Below, in pieces: positions 1-12,800 of a stretch of 64,000 nt of DNA; the first letter of the stretch is position 1; every line of letters begins with the position of its first letter. The notes under the pieces were generated by a model, which worked only from the letters and a program-made list of their open reading frames with translations, ran no database searches and was not told the DNA's origin. Position numbers and translations under genes: made by a program. The stretch covers positions 423,061 through 487,060 of the forward strand of contig JAAOMT010000657.1 in assembly GCA_016748015.1 (NCBI GenBank). Reading direction: 5' to 3'. This DNA comes from Geosiphon pyriformis. Lineage: Eukaryota > Glomeromycota > Glomeromycetes > Archaeosporales > Geosiphonaceae.

Positions 1-483
1 TTTTTTCTAATTCTAAATGGCTTTTTTTTTCTTCCTATTCGAAAAATAATTTTCAAATGTTAAAAGATAAAACAATTGAAATTATCGTTTCAAAATTTTT
101 TTAAATTTTTTACCTTTTGCTCCAAAAAAAAAAATAAAAAAAAATAAAAAAAAAATTACTACGTTTCAAAAACTTTTGTTTTTGGTTTTGAGTGAGGAAA
201 CAAATGTGAAACAATTTCAAAAAAAAATAATTGATCATTCTATCAATTATGGATTTTAATCTCATCTTCAGTAATAATCACTTTCCCTATCTTCGTCATT
301 AAACTTTTTTCTTTGGTGTACTTACTTGCTCCTGTATATGCAATTTCTAGAAACTTTGAAACAAAAAAAATTTCCATCTCTTTGATTTATTTACTCAAAA
401 CTTTTTTTCAGGATATTTGAAAAATTATCGAGTTACTTACATATTCATGTGACCAATGATAAACCTAAAAGAGATCAACCGAG

Positions 484-486
484 TTG

Positions 487-524
<38 letters not shown>

Positions 525-537
525 GTTGTTGTTGTTG
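484..537. repeat. TTG/TTA trinucleotide microsatellite
   Basis: About 18 trinucleotide units, TTA in the centre flanked by TTG on both sides. Confidence 0.95.
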
Positions 538-719
538 ATAAATAATTTAATTTCTTTATCTCCTTTCTCGAATTTCAAGTCTTTCAACCTAATGAAACAA
601 AATGTTTCTTTATCGATTTTTCATCTTTTAAGCTTATTATTTCTTTTTTTATCCATATCAAAATAAAATAAAAATCCCTTTTAAATCACCTGGCCTGACT
701 CATTCATTGACACAAATTC

Positions 720-722
<3 letters not shown>

Positions 723-755
<33 letters not shown>

Positions 756-776
756 TTCTTCTTCTTCTTCTTCTTA
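723..776. repeat. Compound TTA/CTT microsatellite
   Basis: A run of TTA units changes directly into a run of CTT units. Confidence 0.95.
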
Positions 777-1366
777 TTCTTCTCTCACATTTTGGAAACT
801 CTTCTCTTTCTATTAATCCTGCATCAACTTTTCATTTTAATTCATCGACAAAAAGTTTTTATAAACTTTGTCGCTCACTTTCCGCGTTTTTCCCCCCCTG
901 TTAATAGAATATACATAATAACTGATTTTATTTCACAAGTCACCCACTTAACCAGTGCCACGAAGACACAAACATCAACATTATCATCGATCGAACAATG
1001 TGAATTCTATCAACATCGGTTATTGACTCGGTAAATTGGAACTAATTATTATTTTATTTTTTATTTTTTCGTTCAAAGGTTTTTACCTCTTGTTCATTTA
1101 CGCGTCCTTTTTTTATCTGCTGCAAATAAGTTTTTTTTTTTTAATTTATCCGTGCTTCAAACCTTTTCTCTCTTATTTTGATGGTTTTTTTTTTTTAGAT
1201 CTATTCAAAATGGACCTTGAATAATTCCTATTCTTCATTTTTGTATTTATACCGTAACACCAAGTACGGGAAATGTTTGTATATTTTTTTTTAGAATCCT
1301 GTGTGTTTGACGTTTTACACACGACAGCTTTGCACGGTTCTCAATACTTTTTATATTATCTAATTA

Positions 1367-1367
1367 T

Positions 1368-1402
<35 letters not shown>

Positions 1403-1437
1403 AATCATCATAATCATCGTAATCATCATCATCTTCA
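1367..1437. repeat. ATC trinucleotide microsatellite
   Basis: Roughly a dozen perfect ATC units followed by degenerate ones (ATA and CGT interruptions). It reads as poly-Asp on the minus strand, which is a repeat artefact and not a protein. Confidence 0.95.
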
Positions 1438-1741
1438 TTATAATCACAATTTAAATATGATTGATACTCTGTTACTCTGTAATGTATATATATATAAATA
1501 ATATTATAATATAGATTGATACTTATACATGCCGATTTAGGTGTTAGCCGTTTTGTTTGGAGATGCAATATATTTGTATCGAGTGTTTTTCAACGTTCTT
1601 CCTCTATTTCTTCTCTCTTTCTTGTAAAAAAAAAATTTTTTTTTTTTTTGCACGCGCCAAACTTGCATCCCAGGTGGGCAAAGAAACCGACAAAATAGAA
1701 GAGGTCTAAAACTTTTAACAAAAGACCACCAACCGACCACC

Positions 1742-1804
1742 CAACTAACTAACTAACTAACTAACCAACCAACTAACCAACCAACCAACCAACCAACCAA
1801 CCAA
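1742..1804. repeat. Tetranucleotide AACT/AACC microsatellite
   Basis: AACT units grade into AACC units, so the two repeat types differ by a single transition. Confidence 0.95.
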
Positions 1805-2633
1805 ACAAAAGAGAAACCAAAATTTAAAGCTCACGCTTTATTTTACGAAACTTTTAATATTTTAAAGAGTGATAGCAAAAGTCATAAAGAACTTTATCAA
1901 AATTTAATATCATAAAGTATTTTTAATCGCCAGGCCAAAACGATTCATCAAACCGAGCGTTTAGGATAAAAACTTGCGACGTTGAGAAATAATAATAATA
2001 ATAATAATTATTTAATAACTTTAACTCTGACTATAGGTAAATATCTTTTTTATTTTTTTTTTATTTTTTTATTTTTGTTTCCTGGAAGCGAACCTATTAT
2101 TTCCTTAAAGAATTTTTGTGCAGATGGCCAATTTAGTAATTAAAAAACGTTTCATTTTATTTCAAAATTTTCTAAAATATTCCTGAATATTTTTTTGTTT
2201 CTGAGCTTTTTCCCATCCTTTTTTATTTTTTATTTTATATCTTTCCTTGTCGTCGTCGACGCACTTACCACTTAGCCTGGTGCTGTGCCCGAGGGAGGAT
2301 GTTAGAAGCGTCGTCATACGAGAATTACCAAGATTTATTTTCTGATTTAACGACACCAATAGATAATCTATATATACACATAAATTTTGAACTGGCTTAA
2401 ATTTTTTAATATTTTTTTTTCAATAATTATTATTTTTAAATTATCATCACTTGGCCTTTTCACCCTTTCAATCAAAAATAAAATCCCCCTTCTATTCGTT
2501 ATTCTTTTCCCTTTCATCAATCTGCCATTTTGAAATAAAATTTGACCGGCAAAATCTCTAACCACAATCACTTCAATTTCTTGACCGAATATCAAATTTT
2601 AGAATATCTTGCAAAAATAGGTTCGCTATTAGA

Positions 2634-2641
<8 letters not shown>

Positions 2642-2673
<32 letters not shown>
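2642..2673. repeat. CA dinucleotide microsatellite
   Basis: About 15 AC units, ending in imperfect CACCCACAGACACAC sequence. Confidence 0.95.
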
Positions 2674-2675
<2 letters not shown>

Positions 2676-2715
2676 ACAGACACACATATATACATAAATA
2701 CATTCATTTATACAT

Positions 2716-2771
2716 TCATACATACATACATACATACATACATACATACATACATACATACATACATACAT
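2716..2771. repeat. CATA tetranucleotide microsatellite
   Basis: About 14 CATA units, only about 40 bp from the CA repeat. Confidence 0.95.
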
Positions 2772-2989
2772 AAATTCTATTATATCATAAAGTTTCTGTA
2801 TTGATACGCTTTAAAAAAAAACCTTAAAGTCTCTCTACACGGCACGTCTACTTTTTTTTTGGTGTACGTAAACACGCCGAATTTAAAATACATCATTTTT
2901 GGAGGAACGTAACGCGAAAACGCGAACATTTTTTTTTGGTAAGGTATTCGTTTATGCGGTTATATTACTACTGTACCAATCATCTTTAT

Positions 2990-3023
<34 letters not shown>

Positions 3024-3024
3024 T
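2990..3024. repeat. AAT/ATT palindromic microsatellite
   Basis: AAT units pass directly into ATT units, so the run is self-complementary and could fold as a hairpin. It lies about 140 bp upstream of the RhoGEF ATG. Confidence 0.9.
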
Positions 3025-3165
3025 TATCACTGAACGTTTGGAATTTTTCGCTTCTTTAACATTTATCACACTATTTTTTTCAACTCATTTCTAGATATAA
3101 CGAAAAACTTTCCAAGCAAAACTTAAATATAGTTAAAATTTTCCTAGAATACATTGACTCTTTTA

Positions 3166-4756
3166 ATGCAGGGACTCCTTATGCCAAGTTTATTTCCTAC
3201 GTGGACAGGTCCTTCAAGACATATTAATACTACTTCTACAACTTTAAACGACCAAGACACTGTCTCACCAGAGCCTGAAGTAGTAGCAGCAGCAGCAGTA
3301 GTAGTAGCAGCAGCAACTTTAACTGAAACAAACATAACAAATAAGAATAGTGATAATGATTCAAACCCCTTCTCGCTTCAGGTAAAGACTATCGTTCCAA
3401 TTAATCAAAATATAAATACATACCCACTTTCTCCGGTCACAGTAACCGCCACCAACCGTATGACTACAATGATAGACCCATTATGGGGTCAATCTTCAAC
3501 TACGACAAAATCAAAGACCATAACAACAACAACTACCCAAGTAGTAACGAGTAATGGAATAATAGCAACCCCAACCACTCCAATGGCTCTCACTGAAACT
3601 CTGACAAATCTTTCCACGGCACCAACTTCAACTTCAGAAAATGCAAAATCAAATTCTTTAATTTCAAAAGGTGTCCCTCGTTTACTGCTACAACAACATG
3701 CGAATCGTGATTCGAAATTAGATTCAATATGTCGTGAAAATATTAATGAATCAAAAGCTGCAACTTCAAAAAGAAGCAATGTCATAGAACCTGAATCACA
3801 TTATTATCATCATCATCATCATCATCATCATCCGAAAAGACGTTCATCTTTACTGGAAATTCACCCGCTTTATATGGATAATTTATCAAATGTACTGATG
3901 CATAGTGATAATAAGAATAAAAATGTTTCCTCTGAATCGAGTCCAATTCACTCTGATACTTTAGCAAAAATTGATGAAATGGTCAATACGAACCACCAAA
4001 GACAATGTCGTCATTTATCCAATTCAAATCAATTACCCTCAGAAACTTATCATAGATACAATCAACACCATCACCCTCATGTTCGCCATCATTACTCTTA
4101 TGATCAATTCAATCAAAATATTTATCAAAATGCTACTCGATCAACTACTTTGACGCGCAATGTTGCTGCCGCAATTTCGGTGGAGGATTTATATAACTAT
4201 GCTGGTGTACTTGAATCAATTAGTAGTATATCAGAGGAAAAAGTATCGCCGCCATTTGGCGTTAGGGGCGTTCACATTCATCATGAAACTGATGAAGATG
4301 AAGAAGAAGATGAAGAAGAAGAGGAAGAGGAGGAAGATAATTTCTCTAACTTTAATAGTTGGTCACCACATATGAGTCGTGTTGATTCTGAAGAGGAAGA
4401 GTCGGTTGGTGGCAGAGACCAAAAGAAATCCATATTTCATCGACTTCGTCATACAACTTCTATTTACGACGAAGATATATTACGAGGTTGTAGTAGTAGC
4501 AGCTGCAGCAGTAGTAGTAGAGTGATGGGTAATAATGGTGCTGAAAACAATGAAAGAAATCGACGTAGTAAAAAATATCCTTTTCGTCGATTATCTCTTC
4601 TTGGAAGTATTACTGGTCTAAACAAGGAGCATAAAAATGGTACGCCCAAGAAAATTTAAAAGAACATCAATCATCTCTTTTCTTTAATTTTCTTTCAAAA
4701 TGAACATTTGTGCGATTTTTTGTTTTGATTTTCCAAACTGTAAATTTTTTTTCATC

Positions 4757-4794
<38 letters not shown>

Positions 4795-6539
4795 TATCTT
4801 ATTTAACAGACGGGGAACAGTACAATTCCGTAGATCGAAAATCCTCGGATTCGACTAGAAAAACATCACGAATGCAACGATTTCGTCGCACGTTAACCAT
4901 GAATCGAAATTCGAAATCTAGGCGTGAAATTGATACTGAATGTAAAATCGAAAAGAATGGTGATCCGTGTGAATACCACGCAGCAGAATATCTAGCTGCA
5001 GATACAGAAAAATCTAACGAATCACAAAAGCAACAGACAGCTGAAAGCAGTAAAGAAGAAAATTCACCATCTTCCTCTTCCTCATCCTCAGCAACGGTAG
5101 TAGCCGACGTTCAATATCAGTGCACTTGTCGACCACCAAAACGTGGATATTCTCAAAATCCAGGCGGTGGACGAAGAAGTAAATTTTTTTCACCGTTTAC
5201 AGTATTTTCCCAAGCATCAGCATCAGCATCCACTCCTTCATTATCTTCTATAACAAATCATAATGATCAAGAAATGTCCAGTAATTCCATGGTTGCTCTA
5301 GACGAACCTAATCTATCAGCTTCACCTTTCATCGTGGATGAGCGTAATATTATCCGAAGGTCTTGGTCCCATATGGAAGTTCGACATCTACGAAACTTGT
5401 TTGATTTACGAAAAGTTTATTGGCGAGAAATCAGGAGACGGAATTCATATGCTTATACGAATTCAACTCAAACTAAAGAACAATTGGCTGCAGAATCTGA
5501 AATTCGAGCTTATAATCGTACCTTGAATCGTGAGGATCCTACTCATGATTACATATTTGGTGATATCGATGGAGATGATCTTTCTTATGCTAATGATGAA
5601 GCTCATCCCCCATTCGATCTATTCGAATTTCAAGCGCAAGTTGAAAAGGCTACTGATGTTACATCTCGGTCACAGCAAATGCGACGATTTAAAGCATTCG
5701 AAATTTATTCCAGTGAATACAGCTACTTGCAACACTTGAAAACTCTCAAGAAGGTATGTTCACACCAAAAAAGTTTTTACCCGAAAACTCCGCAGTTTGT
5801 TAATATATATATATTTTTTAAATCATTTCTGAAAATTTTTCTAGCTGTTCATGGATCCTTGCTACCAAGCCGCCAAAAAACCGGCCCCAACAATGAATCC
5901 AGTTGATGTGCCTATAATGTTTGCCCACATTATTGATCTAATAAGACTCTCCAATAAGCTCTTACATAGCCTTGCTAAGGTACAACCATGGCTAGATGCT
6001 GATTGTCGAGTTGGCGAAGTGTTCTTGAAATATGGCAAAGAATTTGAAATATTTCAGCGATACGCAGAGAATCACCAAGCCAGTCGTGCTGCGGTTCAAC
6101 GTGCAGACCAAAAAGTCTTGTATCGTAAATTTATTCAGGTTGGTGAAAGCAAAATCAAAATTTCCAATCTTATTTTTGAAATTAAAAATTCTCATGTAAA
6201 AAAGGGTTAACCTCTTTGAACGTTTATCAGGAATCACAGCGAACAAAGGATCGAAATCGGCTTGATCTTTCTGATTATTTGATCATGCCCATTCAGCGTA
6301 TCACCAGATATAAGCTACTGCTTCAAGGTCCGTATACATTGATCCTATTTTTCATTTCTCTATTTTTTTACTCGCAAATATTAACCATCATCTAAAAATT
6401 CGTTATTCTCCCAGAACTCAAAAATCATACAACAGAATCGCACCCTGATTACGAAGATCTTACACATGCTTTGGAAAATTTTTCTGCACAACTTTTGGGT
6501 TGTAATAGTCTCACGAATTTGCACCCAGGATCACGGTGA
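3166..6539 (+). CDS. Rho guanine nucleotide exchange factor (DH domain)
   Basis: Five exons (3166-4639, 4810-5753, 5845-6138, 6231-6327, 6415-6539) with GT-AG introns whose phases match, giving 977 aa. Residues about 780-965 form a Dbl-homology domain, which exchanges GDP for GTP on Rho-family GTPases. The helix 1 motif KAFEIYSSEYSYL spans the exon 2 end, and the hallmark CR3 segment DYLIMPIQRITRYKLLLQ is in exon 4. The first ~750 residues are low-complexity: Thr/Ser-rich, a His run near 215-222, a Glu/Asp run near 380, and Ser-rich and Arg-rich patches suggesting disorder and phosphorylation. The PH domain usual after DH is absent; the frame stops soon after the DH helix HPDYEDLTHALENF. The start is the first ATG after an in-frame stop at 3145; an acceptor at 3169-3171 would change it. 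The fold is certain; the target GTPase is unknown. Confidence 0.88.
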
Positions 6540-7288
6540 TATGATCTTAACGTCCGTTAATGCAAGGCTTCGACAAGGGTGCCCAATTCGCGTGAAAGCA
6601 ATCTTTTGCGAACAAAGAACTTTTGATGATAAACACCACCAAAATTGAAATATATTTTTCATGGATATTTTTATCCCACCGTATAAATCTCTTCATCTTC
6701 AAAACTATTACTACTGTAATTATATTTTTATCACTACTAGTAAAAATCTCGAACACTTTCAAACTCGTTGTCTATATTGATTTTTCCTAGTAAATTCTAT
6801 CCTTTTGTTCTCTATTGTACCCATCTGTATTTTTGTAGTTTTTTCTGTTTATTAAAATTCCCTTTGTAAATAATCTTTTTTTTTTTTTTTTTCAAAACGC
6901 TGGTCACATACATACACCCATCACATCACAACACAACAACAATAATAATAATAACTTTCACTGAAAAAAAAACCCCCACAAACCAATACACACGCAAATT
7001 TGAAAAGATGGACTCTAGAAAAATCAAAATGCGCGTATTTTTGTCTTCAAAAAATATACCAAAGATAGATATACATATAGTTCCCAAATTTATTATCAAA
7101 TATACAATTACTTTTTCTCACACTAACACTATTCACATCCACGCGTTTTGGCTAAAACTTTTTCGATTACATTTATATAACGTAAATACCTTTTTTTTTT
7201 ATTCCCAATTTCTCGGTACATACAATTCCTACAAGCTTTACATTAAAAAAACCCTTTTTTCATAATACTCTACAACTGGCGGGACACC

Positions 7289-7329
<41 letters not shown>

Positions 7330-7969
7330 AAAATATCAATTTTATCCACTTTTGTAAAAATATATCTTCTATTTTCATATATAAATACATTTATTAGCAA
7401 AAAATGTTGTTACCGTTCCTCATCATTATGTAAATTATCACTTTTTTATAATACAATCAAAGAACTTAAAAAAATCTATCACATTTTGGGGAGCTATTTG
7501 TCATACCCTTCATTTCTGTATTTTTCCTCCACCGCTTTTCGATCTCCAAATTGTTCTTTGTATATTTTTTTGGTGTACAACAATAATAAAACATGATCTT
7601 TGATCTTTCCAAGCAAACTTTACTAATATCGTCCTTTTTGAAAATCTTTTTCTCAATGAATAAAAGAGAAGGTCTATATATGAATTTTTTCTTTGAAAAT
7701 GGGAATCAAGTTTTATCATGATGGTTTCGTATTTTTCATAAATATGATTCAAATATTTTGAACTTGACAAATTATATGTATATATATATATATTTATAAA
7801 CTTTTAATGTTGATTCGAGCTTTTGAAAATTCAGAGTCGTTGATGAAAAGCCATTTATTCAACTTCTAATCTATCTATATCTTAATCTTATGCCTTTTTT
7901 TCAGCTTAAAATTTATAATCAGATTCGAAATAACCTATTTTTTTTTTTTTTTTTTTGAAAATCAATAAT
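6540..7969. other. Intergenic DNA, RhoGEF 3' flank
   Basis: No gene recognised. Long T runs and scattered short frames without family features. I looked here for a PH-domain exon of the RhoGEF and saw none. It includes the RhoGEF 3' UTR and the downstream end of the convergent dehydrogenase gene. Confidence 0.55.
7289..7329. repeat. TTA trinucleotide microsatellite
   Basis: About 13 perfect TTA units. Confidence 0.95.
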
Positions 7970-9379
7970 TCAAGGCTTCCCGTCTTTATTCAAATTCAGC
8001 CATCGATATATCGAACTAAAATCTTTGTTCTCGAATCCGGGTGTCTTTGACAATTGATTATACAATTGTTGTGCCACAGTTCCCAATAGGATCGTAACTT
8101 GTGTATCGCTAGCTGCATTTACGGCAAGCCGCAAATCTTTAGCCATTAGTGCGTTCCCAAAACCACCTTCATATTCTTTACTCGACGGAACATTTGGCAT
8201 CACCCCAGGTACCGGATTATAAGTGTCACTGGACCAACATCGTCCGGATGATGAGTTGAGGATTCCAGCAAGTAAGCTCGGATCCATTCCCAATTGAATC
8301 CCGAGATTCATTGCTTCCGAAGTACCAATCATCGAGATAGCAAGGAGCATGTTATTACACATTTTGGCAATTTGCCCGGTGCCAATACCACCGCAATGAA
8401 CAATGTTCTTGCCCATGTAAGAAAGAATTGGCTTAGCACGAGTAAAATCGTCAACTGATGGCGCACCAACCATGAATGTCAATGTCGCTGCTTCGGCCCC
8501 ACCAGTTCCTGTTATCAAGAGATACAATAAAATTCAAAATCATTTATGAAATATTTAATTATTTAATTTCTTAAAAATCACTCAATAACCAAGATTAAAT
8601 CAACACACCTCCAGAAACTGGTGCATCAATCGCACGAGCACCTTTGGAAATGATAATATCTGCTATAGACTTTGCTACACTTTGATCAATCGTACTAGAG
8701 TCGATCAAAAAGCTATTTTCATCGACCGCGTGCACCAACCCCTCCTCGCCCAAATATACCCTCTCTACATGAGGGGAATCTGGTAGCATTGTGATCACAA
8801 TCGATGCAGCTTCCGCCACTTCTTTTGGTGACTTGGCGATATCGATCTTGGCTTTTGATATAGCCAATGTTTTGTGGAGATTAATAAATTTCTCAATGGC
8901 GGCTTTGTTCACATCATAAAGAATCAACGGTGCCCCGGATTTACAATAGATATTATTGGCCATTTTGAAGCCCTACTGACCAGATTTCCTGTTTCAGAAT
9001 TCATTGTGGATGAAATCAAACTTCAAAATTTTTGTATTAACTCGAATTTTACCATCTGTCCAAGACCGATAAAACCAATTGTTTCATTTCGAGAAGTCTA
9101 AAAAATCGACAAAGTTCTAAATTACAGGAGAAACATGACATCTGATGAAAAGATAAATTGAATACGTCTACCTTTTCTGTACATTAAAATAACGAGAATA
9201 GAAATGACCATTCAAAAATCAATTTCCATGTCAAAATTCAGAGATTAAAGGTTCCCAAATATGTGATTAGATAATAAAATTAATTTATTTAGTTTTATAC
9301 CTGGAAAAATCGAAAACCACCTCCTCCCAACATTACTGGTATTCAAAGTCGGGGAATGGATACGTAAGAGTGCTTGCAT
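7970..9379 (-). CDS. HIBADH: 3-hydroxyisobutyrate dehydrogenase, mitochondrial
   Basis: Catalyses NAD-dependent oxidation of 3-hydroxyisobutyrate to methylmalonate semialdehyde in valine breakdown in the mitochondrial matrix. Exons on the minus strand: 9379-9301, 9176-9172, 9097-9053, 8972-8609, 8508-7970; 343 aa, in frame throughout. The first 26 residues (MQALLRIHSP...) are basic and amphipathic like a mitochondrial presequence. Dinucleotide-binding GLGQMG is at about 39-44, substrate loop DAPVSGGTGGAEA from about 159, and the catalytic Lys in GTGQIAKMCNN is near 213. The signature SSGRCWSSDTYNPVPG separates it from other beta-hydroxyacid dehydrogenases. Exon 2 is inferred: without a 5-nt microexon (AAAAG) the presequence and the NAD fold are in different phases. 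If that is wrong, the start would lie elsewhere, but the core identity stands. Confidence 0.93.
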
Positions 9380-9536
9380 ATTTATTTTTTGTAAAAGTGT
9401 CCAATGTCGATGATTGTGAGAAAATGAATGAAACGTGAGAAAGGGAAGACTATTCTATTTATAATAAAGTTTCAGTGTGGTGACATTGTTACCTTTTCAA
9501 ATTGTCATGTGCAAAACATATTAGTTTAATTTAATA

Positions 9537-9662
9537 ATGCAAAGATTTCATTATGCAGTATCACTACTGGTACTCCTTGTTTTTGGAGCATGGACAGCTG
9601 TCGCAACAACGCGACATTTCAACGGAATCGACAAAACTGGATGTGAACAATTGTCTGATTAG
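9537..9662 (+). CDS. Possible small secreted peptide (41 aa)
   Basis: Unrecognised. An ATG-to-TAG frame encodes 41 residues. Residues 1-23 look like a signal peptide: Met, basic residue at 3, hydrophobic core VSLLVLLVFGAW, and a small-residue AVA cleavage motif. The predicted mature part is about 18 residues, TTRHFNGIDKTGCEQLSD, with one Cys. It is divergently placed 157 bp from the dehydrogenase start and convergent with MON2. It may be the first exon of a longer gene. A chance frame is possible because no relative is known to me. Confidence 0.35.
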   Translation: MQRFHYAVSLLVLLVFGAWTAVATTRHFNGIDKTGCEQLSD

Positions 9663-9896
9663 CTAATGATAAGTGTTAAAAAACCATTCACATTGTTGTA
9701 AAATCACACCAAGCAAATAGCCGATGATATTAAGTATTATTTGAATCATTAAGGCTTCTAAGTTGCTATCCCTAAGAAAGATAGGTTCTCACAAACGAAG
9801 ATATTACAGATTTAGGTGTACACATTATATAATATCTAAGCTGCGCCGATTAGCCTTATATATTCAGATGTAGATACTAATGCTTTTTGCTTCCTA

Positions 9897-12800
9897 TCAA
9901 CAAACTCCTAACTCTTCACCAGCTTTCTTCAGACAATCACGTAAAAGTACCGAAATCATCTCATCAGCGCTAGAAATCGCCTCACACAGAACAGGATACA
10001 AATAGAATAGGTGTGCAATTGGACCCGATAATACTTGTTCTCGAAGAGGATCTAATGGCAAGTAATACATTAATATTAGATTAAAAATTTGTGCAAAAAG
10101 TATCTTGCGCAAACAGATGTAGATCAATTAAGCTTACTTGTCTGAATTTCATCTTCATTAGGATGAAATATGTTGAGTCGAAAACGTAGCTTCACCAGTT
10201 GCTGTAAAATCAATAGGATTTCGTCATTTCGGACCCTAAATAAGGAAAAGTGTGAAAAAATATCTGAAAGCTTTAAAAGGAATAAATCAAGCTCTCTAAT
10301 ATTGCTAAGCAATTCATCTCGACAAAAGTTAAATTTCTCGCAGGGCTAAACTTATTAGGAAACTCACCTTGGCAATGGGAATTTTCCCATCAATGGTTGA
10401 TCAGCCGTATAATTGCGCATTACTGACGCACAACGTTCAAGCAAGACCGGGGCGGCCACTTCAGCAATCCTTTGTCTCTCTTTGGGGTGGTCTGAATTCA
10501 TACAAGTTTTTTATAATGAATTTCATTACAAATAAATTCTCCCTCTCAAATCACCCTTAAATATGAGTGCTTACCAGTATCTGTATCTGAGCAAAAATCA
10601 AACAAACACTGTAAGCATACATAGGCGAATCTTTCTCTGGCAACTGGAACAATTTTTGCTGCAGAGCCTTCAACTTTTGTCAGGATTCGTGGTGTTTGTG
10701 TGGAAGCACTATCCTTTATTGTAGGAAGGGGTTTATCCAAGTTTCCATTCAAATAAGTTTTTCGCCGATTCACATCCATAGTGTAAAGTTGTGACCCTTG
10801 TTGTATAGTATCTATTAACTTTCGAATAAGCTCAAGTGGTACACGAGGATGTCCCATATGAATCAATACTTCTGATTCAAGTGTGAACAGGAATTTCATG
10901 TCAAAAGCTTCGTCGGTATCATGCTGTTCAATCTTCAATGAAAAAGGAGGTGTGCTAAAGGATAGAAATCGCCTATTAAAAAATGTTATTGAAAAAGTAA
11001 TTTATATTGATGTATACCTATTCGAGAGTAAAGCACCATGTAATACATCAACCAATTGTTTCCATACATCAACAAAACATTTTTCTGGAATCACTATAAA
11101 TTAGAGGAAATTCTTTATTGTAAATATCTAAGCAGAGGGCTTTTGCATTATCATATTTTCCTACCTTCGCCAAACTTTTCCAATGATAGCAAACCTAGTT
11201 TGATCACCTCAATAAAAGCATTCGTAGCAATTTTCCATAATTCAATGTCTTCAGAATATTTGCCTAATTGAGGACAATTATATTTTAACTTCATTGGGAC
11301 ACCATAGGCCTATAGATGAAAATAATAATTGCCTTAACATAATAATAATAAATTTGATATTCGGGAAATCAGTAAGATTAAGACATACGGCAATTATCTT
11401 GGCGAAAACACCCTCCGAGTATATGCCTTGATCTTTCGCAAATTTCTTAAAAAAATCCACTACAATTCGCATCATGGATTTAGAGAATGCAATGAAGGTG
11501 AGGCTTGTAAATTTTTTTGAAGAAATGATTTCGTTTTTGGGAGGTGGGGCATTAGATTGTTCAATATGGTTTCTATGATTGCCAAGTCGTTTTTCATTCT
11601 GAGTTTGGGAAACATCCGTCATTTGAAAATATTGATGCCTTCTAAAGGCCAAGGTGAGGTAGTCTGCTAACTCGCCCAAAACAGCAGCTGGGGCTCCTAC
11701 TACATTCATGTCAATCTTAGCCATCATATCTCGAACTGCCTCCTGCAAAGGAGTCAAATTATCCTGATCAGGCCGATACGAAGGACTTTTCTCATATAAA
11801 AGTGTACCATGTACAACTCTGAGCAATCTTTTGATCTCCTCTATCCCTAAATCTGACCTGATAACTTCATAAAGATCCAAAAAGGCAATAATATATCCAG
11901 TAAGTGTATCTTGGGTGAAAATTGAAAGAGTTTCATTTGAAATTTCCTCATGCAACGGTAGCGGGGTAGGATCAATAAAATATATTTTGCTTGATTTGGT
12001 TAATATGCCCAAACCAATTTTCTCCCAAACTAGCCAAGTAGCTTTCCACAAAGGTAAAAACTGTTTTTGCATTTCTTCCGTATAATCTTCTTTTCTCGAA
12101 AACTGAATAACTGTGTGCAAGGCCTTAATTGATGCATTTGCTACTTCTTGACTTGCATTAAGACATGTATCCTGCAAATGCGATAAAAATAGACCCCAAG
12201 CTTGACCAAAATTTTCCAAAGTTATCAGCATAGCAAGGAAGTTCTTAAAGATCCCCGATACTCCATTCAGCACTAACACCTTGGTCTCGTCCCATTGCTT
12301 ATCTGCAGTGTTTCTAGAGTGATGGACCATGAATCCTCGTGATTCTTGTTGCAAATTTAATTTTTCTGCATCTATACCATGTTGTTGCATGGCTTTATAA
12401 GCTCTTAAAGAAGCATTTTTTACCGAATCGAGTAATGGGAACAAAACATTCCAAATACATGCATGCCATGTGTGAATTCCTAGCACAGCACCATTCATAT
12501 CAATTGTCCGGAATAAAGTTTGATTCGCACCATTTCGAACCTCAGGTCGAGGATCAGAGCAGATTTTAGACAGCTCTAATAACAACAACATCCATAAAGC
12601 GTTGGTGGTTCGTAAGGTCAAATCTGATTCTATCATTTCTTCAACTTCTGCCTCATTGGTAGCATTCTCTTGAATATCTTCTTTAAGCTTGGTCGTACGT
12701 TCAATGTTTTTCTCCAATTCGGCGCGTTTCGTTTGAATGAAATCAGAGACATTCCATAAAAGCCCAATAGCTGTAAGACTTATGTTCAAATCGTCCATTT

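Larger units (their letters stand above)
1..3165. other. Non-coding, microsatellite-rich DNA upstream of the RhoGEF gene
   Basis: I see no gene here. The stretch is made of homopolymer T/A runs and short tandem repeats, listed separately. The few open frames are runs of Leu/Ile or Asp read through trinucleotide repeats. It probably holds the promoter and 5' UTR of the downstream RhoGEF, and possibly a non-coding or short first exon. The RhoGEF ATG at 3166 is followed at once by CAG, so positions 3169-3171 could instead be a splice acceptor for an upstream exon. Confidence 0.6.

Noticed and set aside
484-1224. Small open frames rich in Leu, Ile or Phe
   Set aside because: They are readings through trinucleotide repeats and T runs, begin mostly at TTG, and show no family features.
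3154-3165. TTG at 3154 as the RhoGEF start
   Set aside because: Not an ATG; the first ATG in frame is 3166, with a possible splice acceptor directly after it.
6540-7269. PH domain or further RhoGEF exons
   Set aside because: Translated frames show no PH-like pattern; only short unrelated frames.
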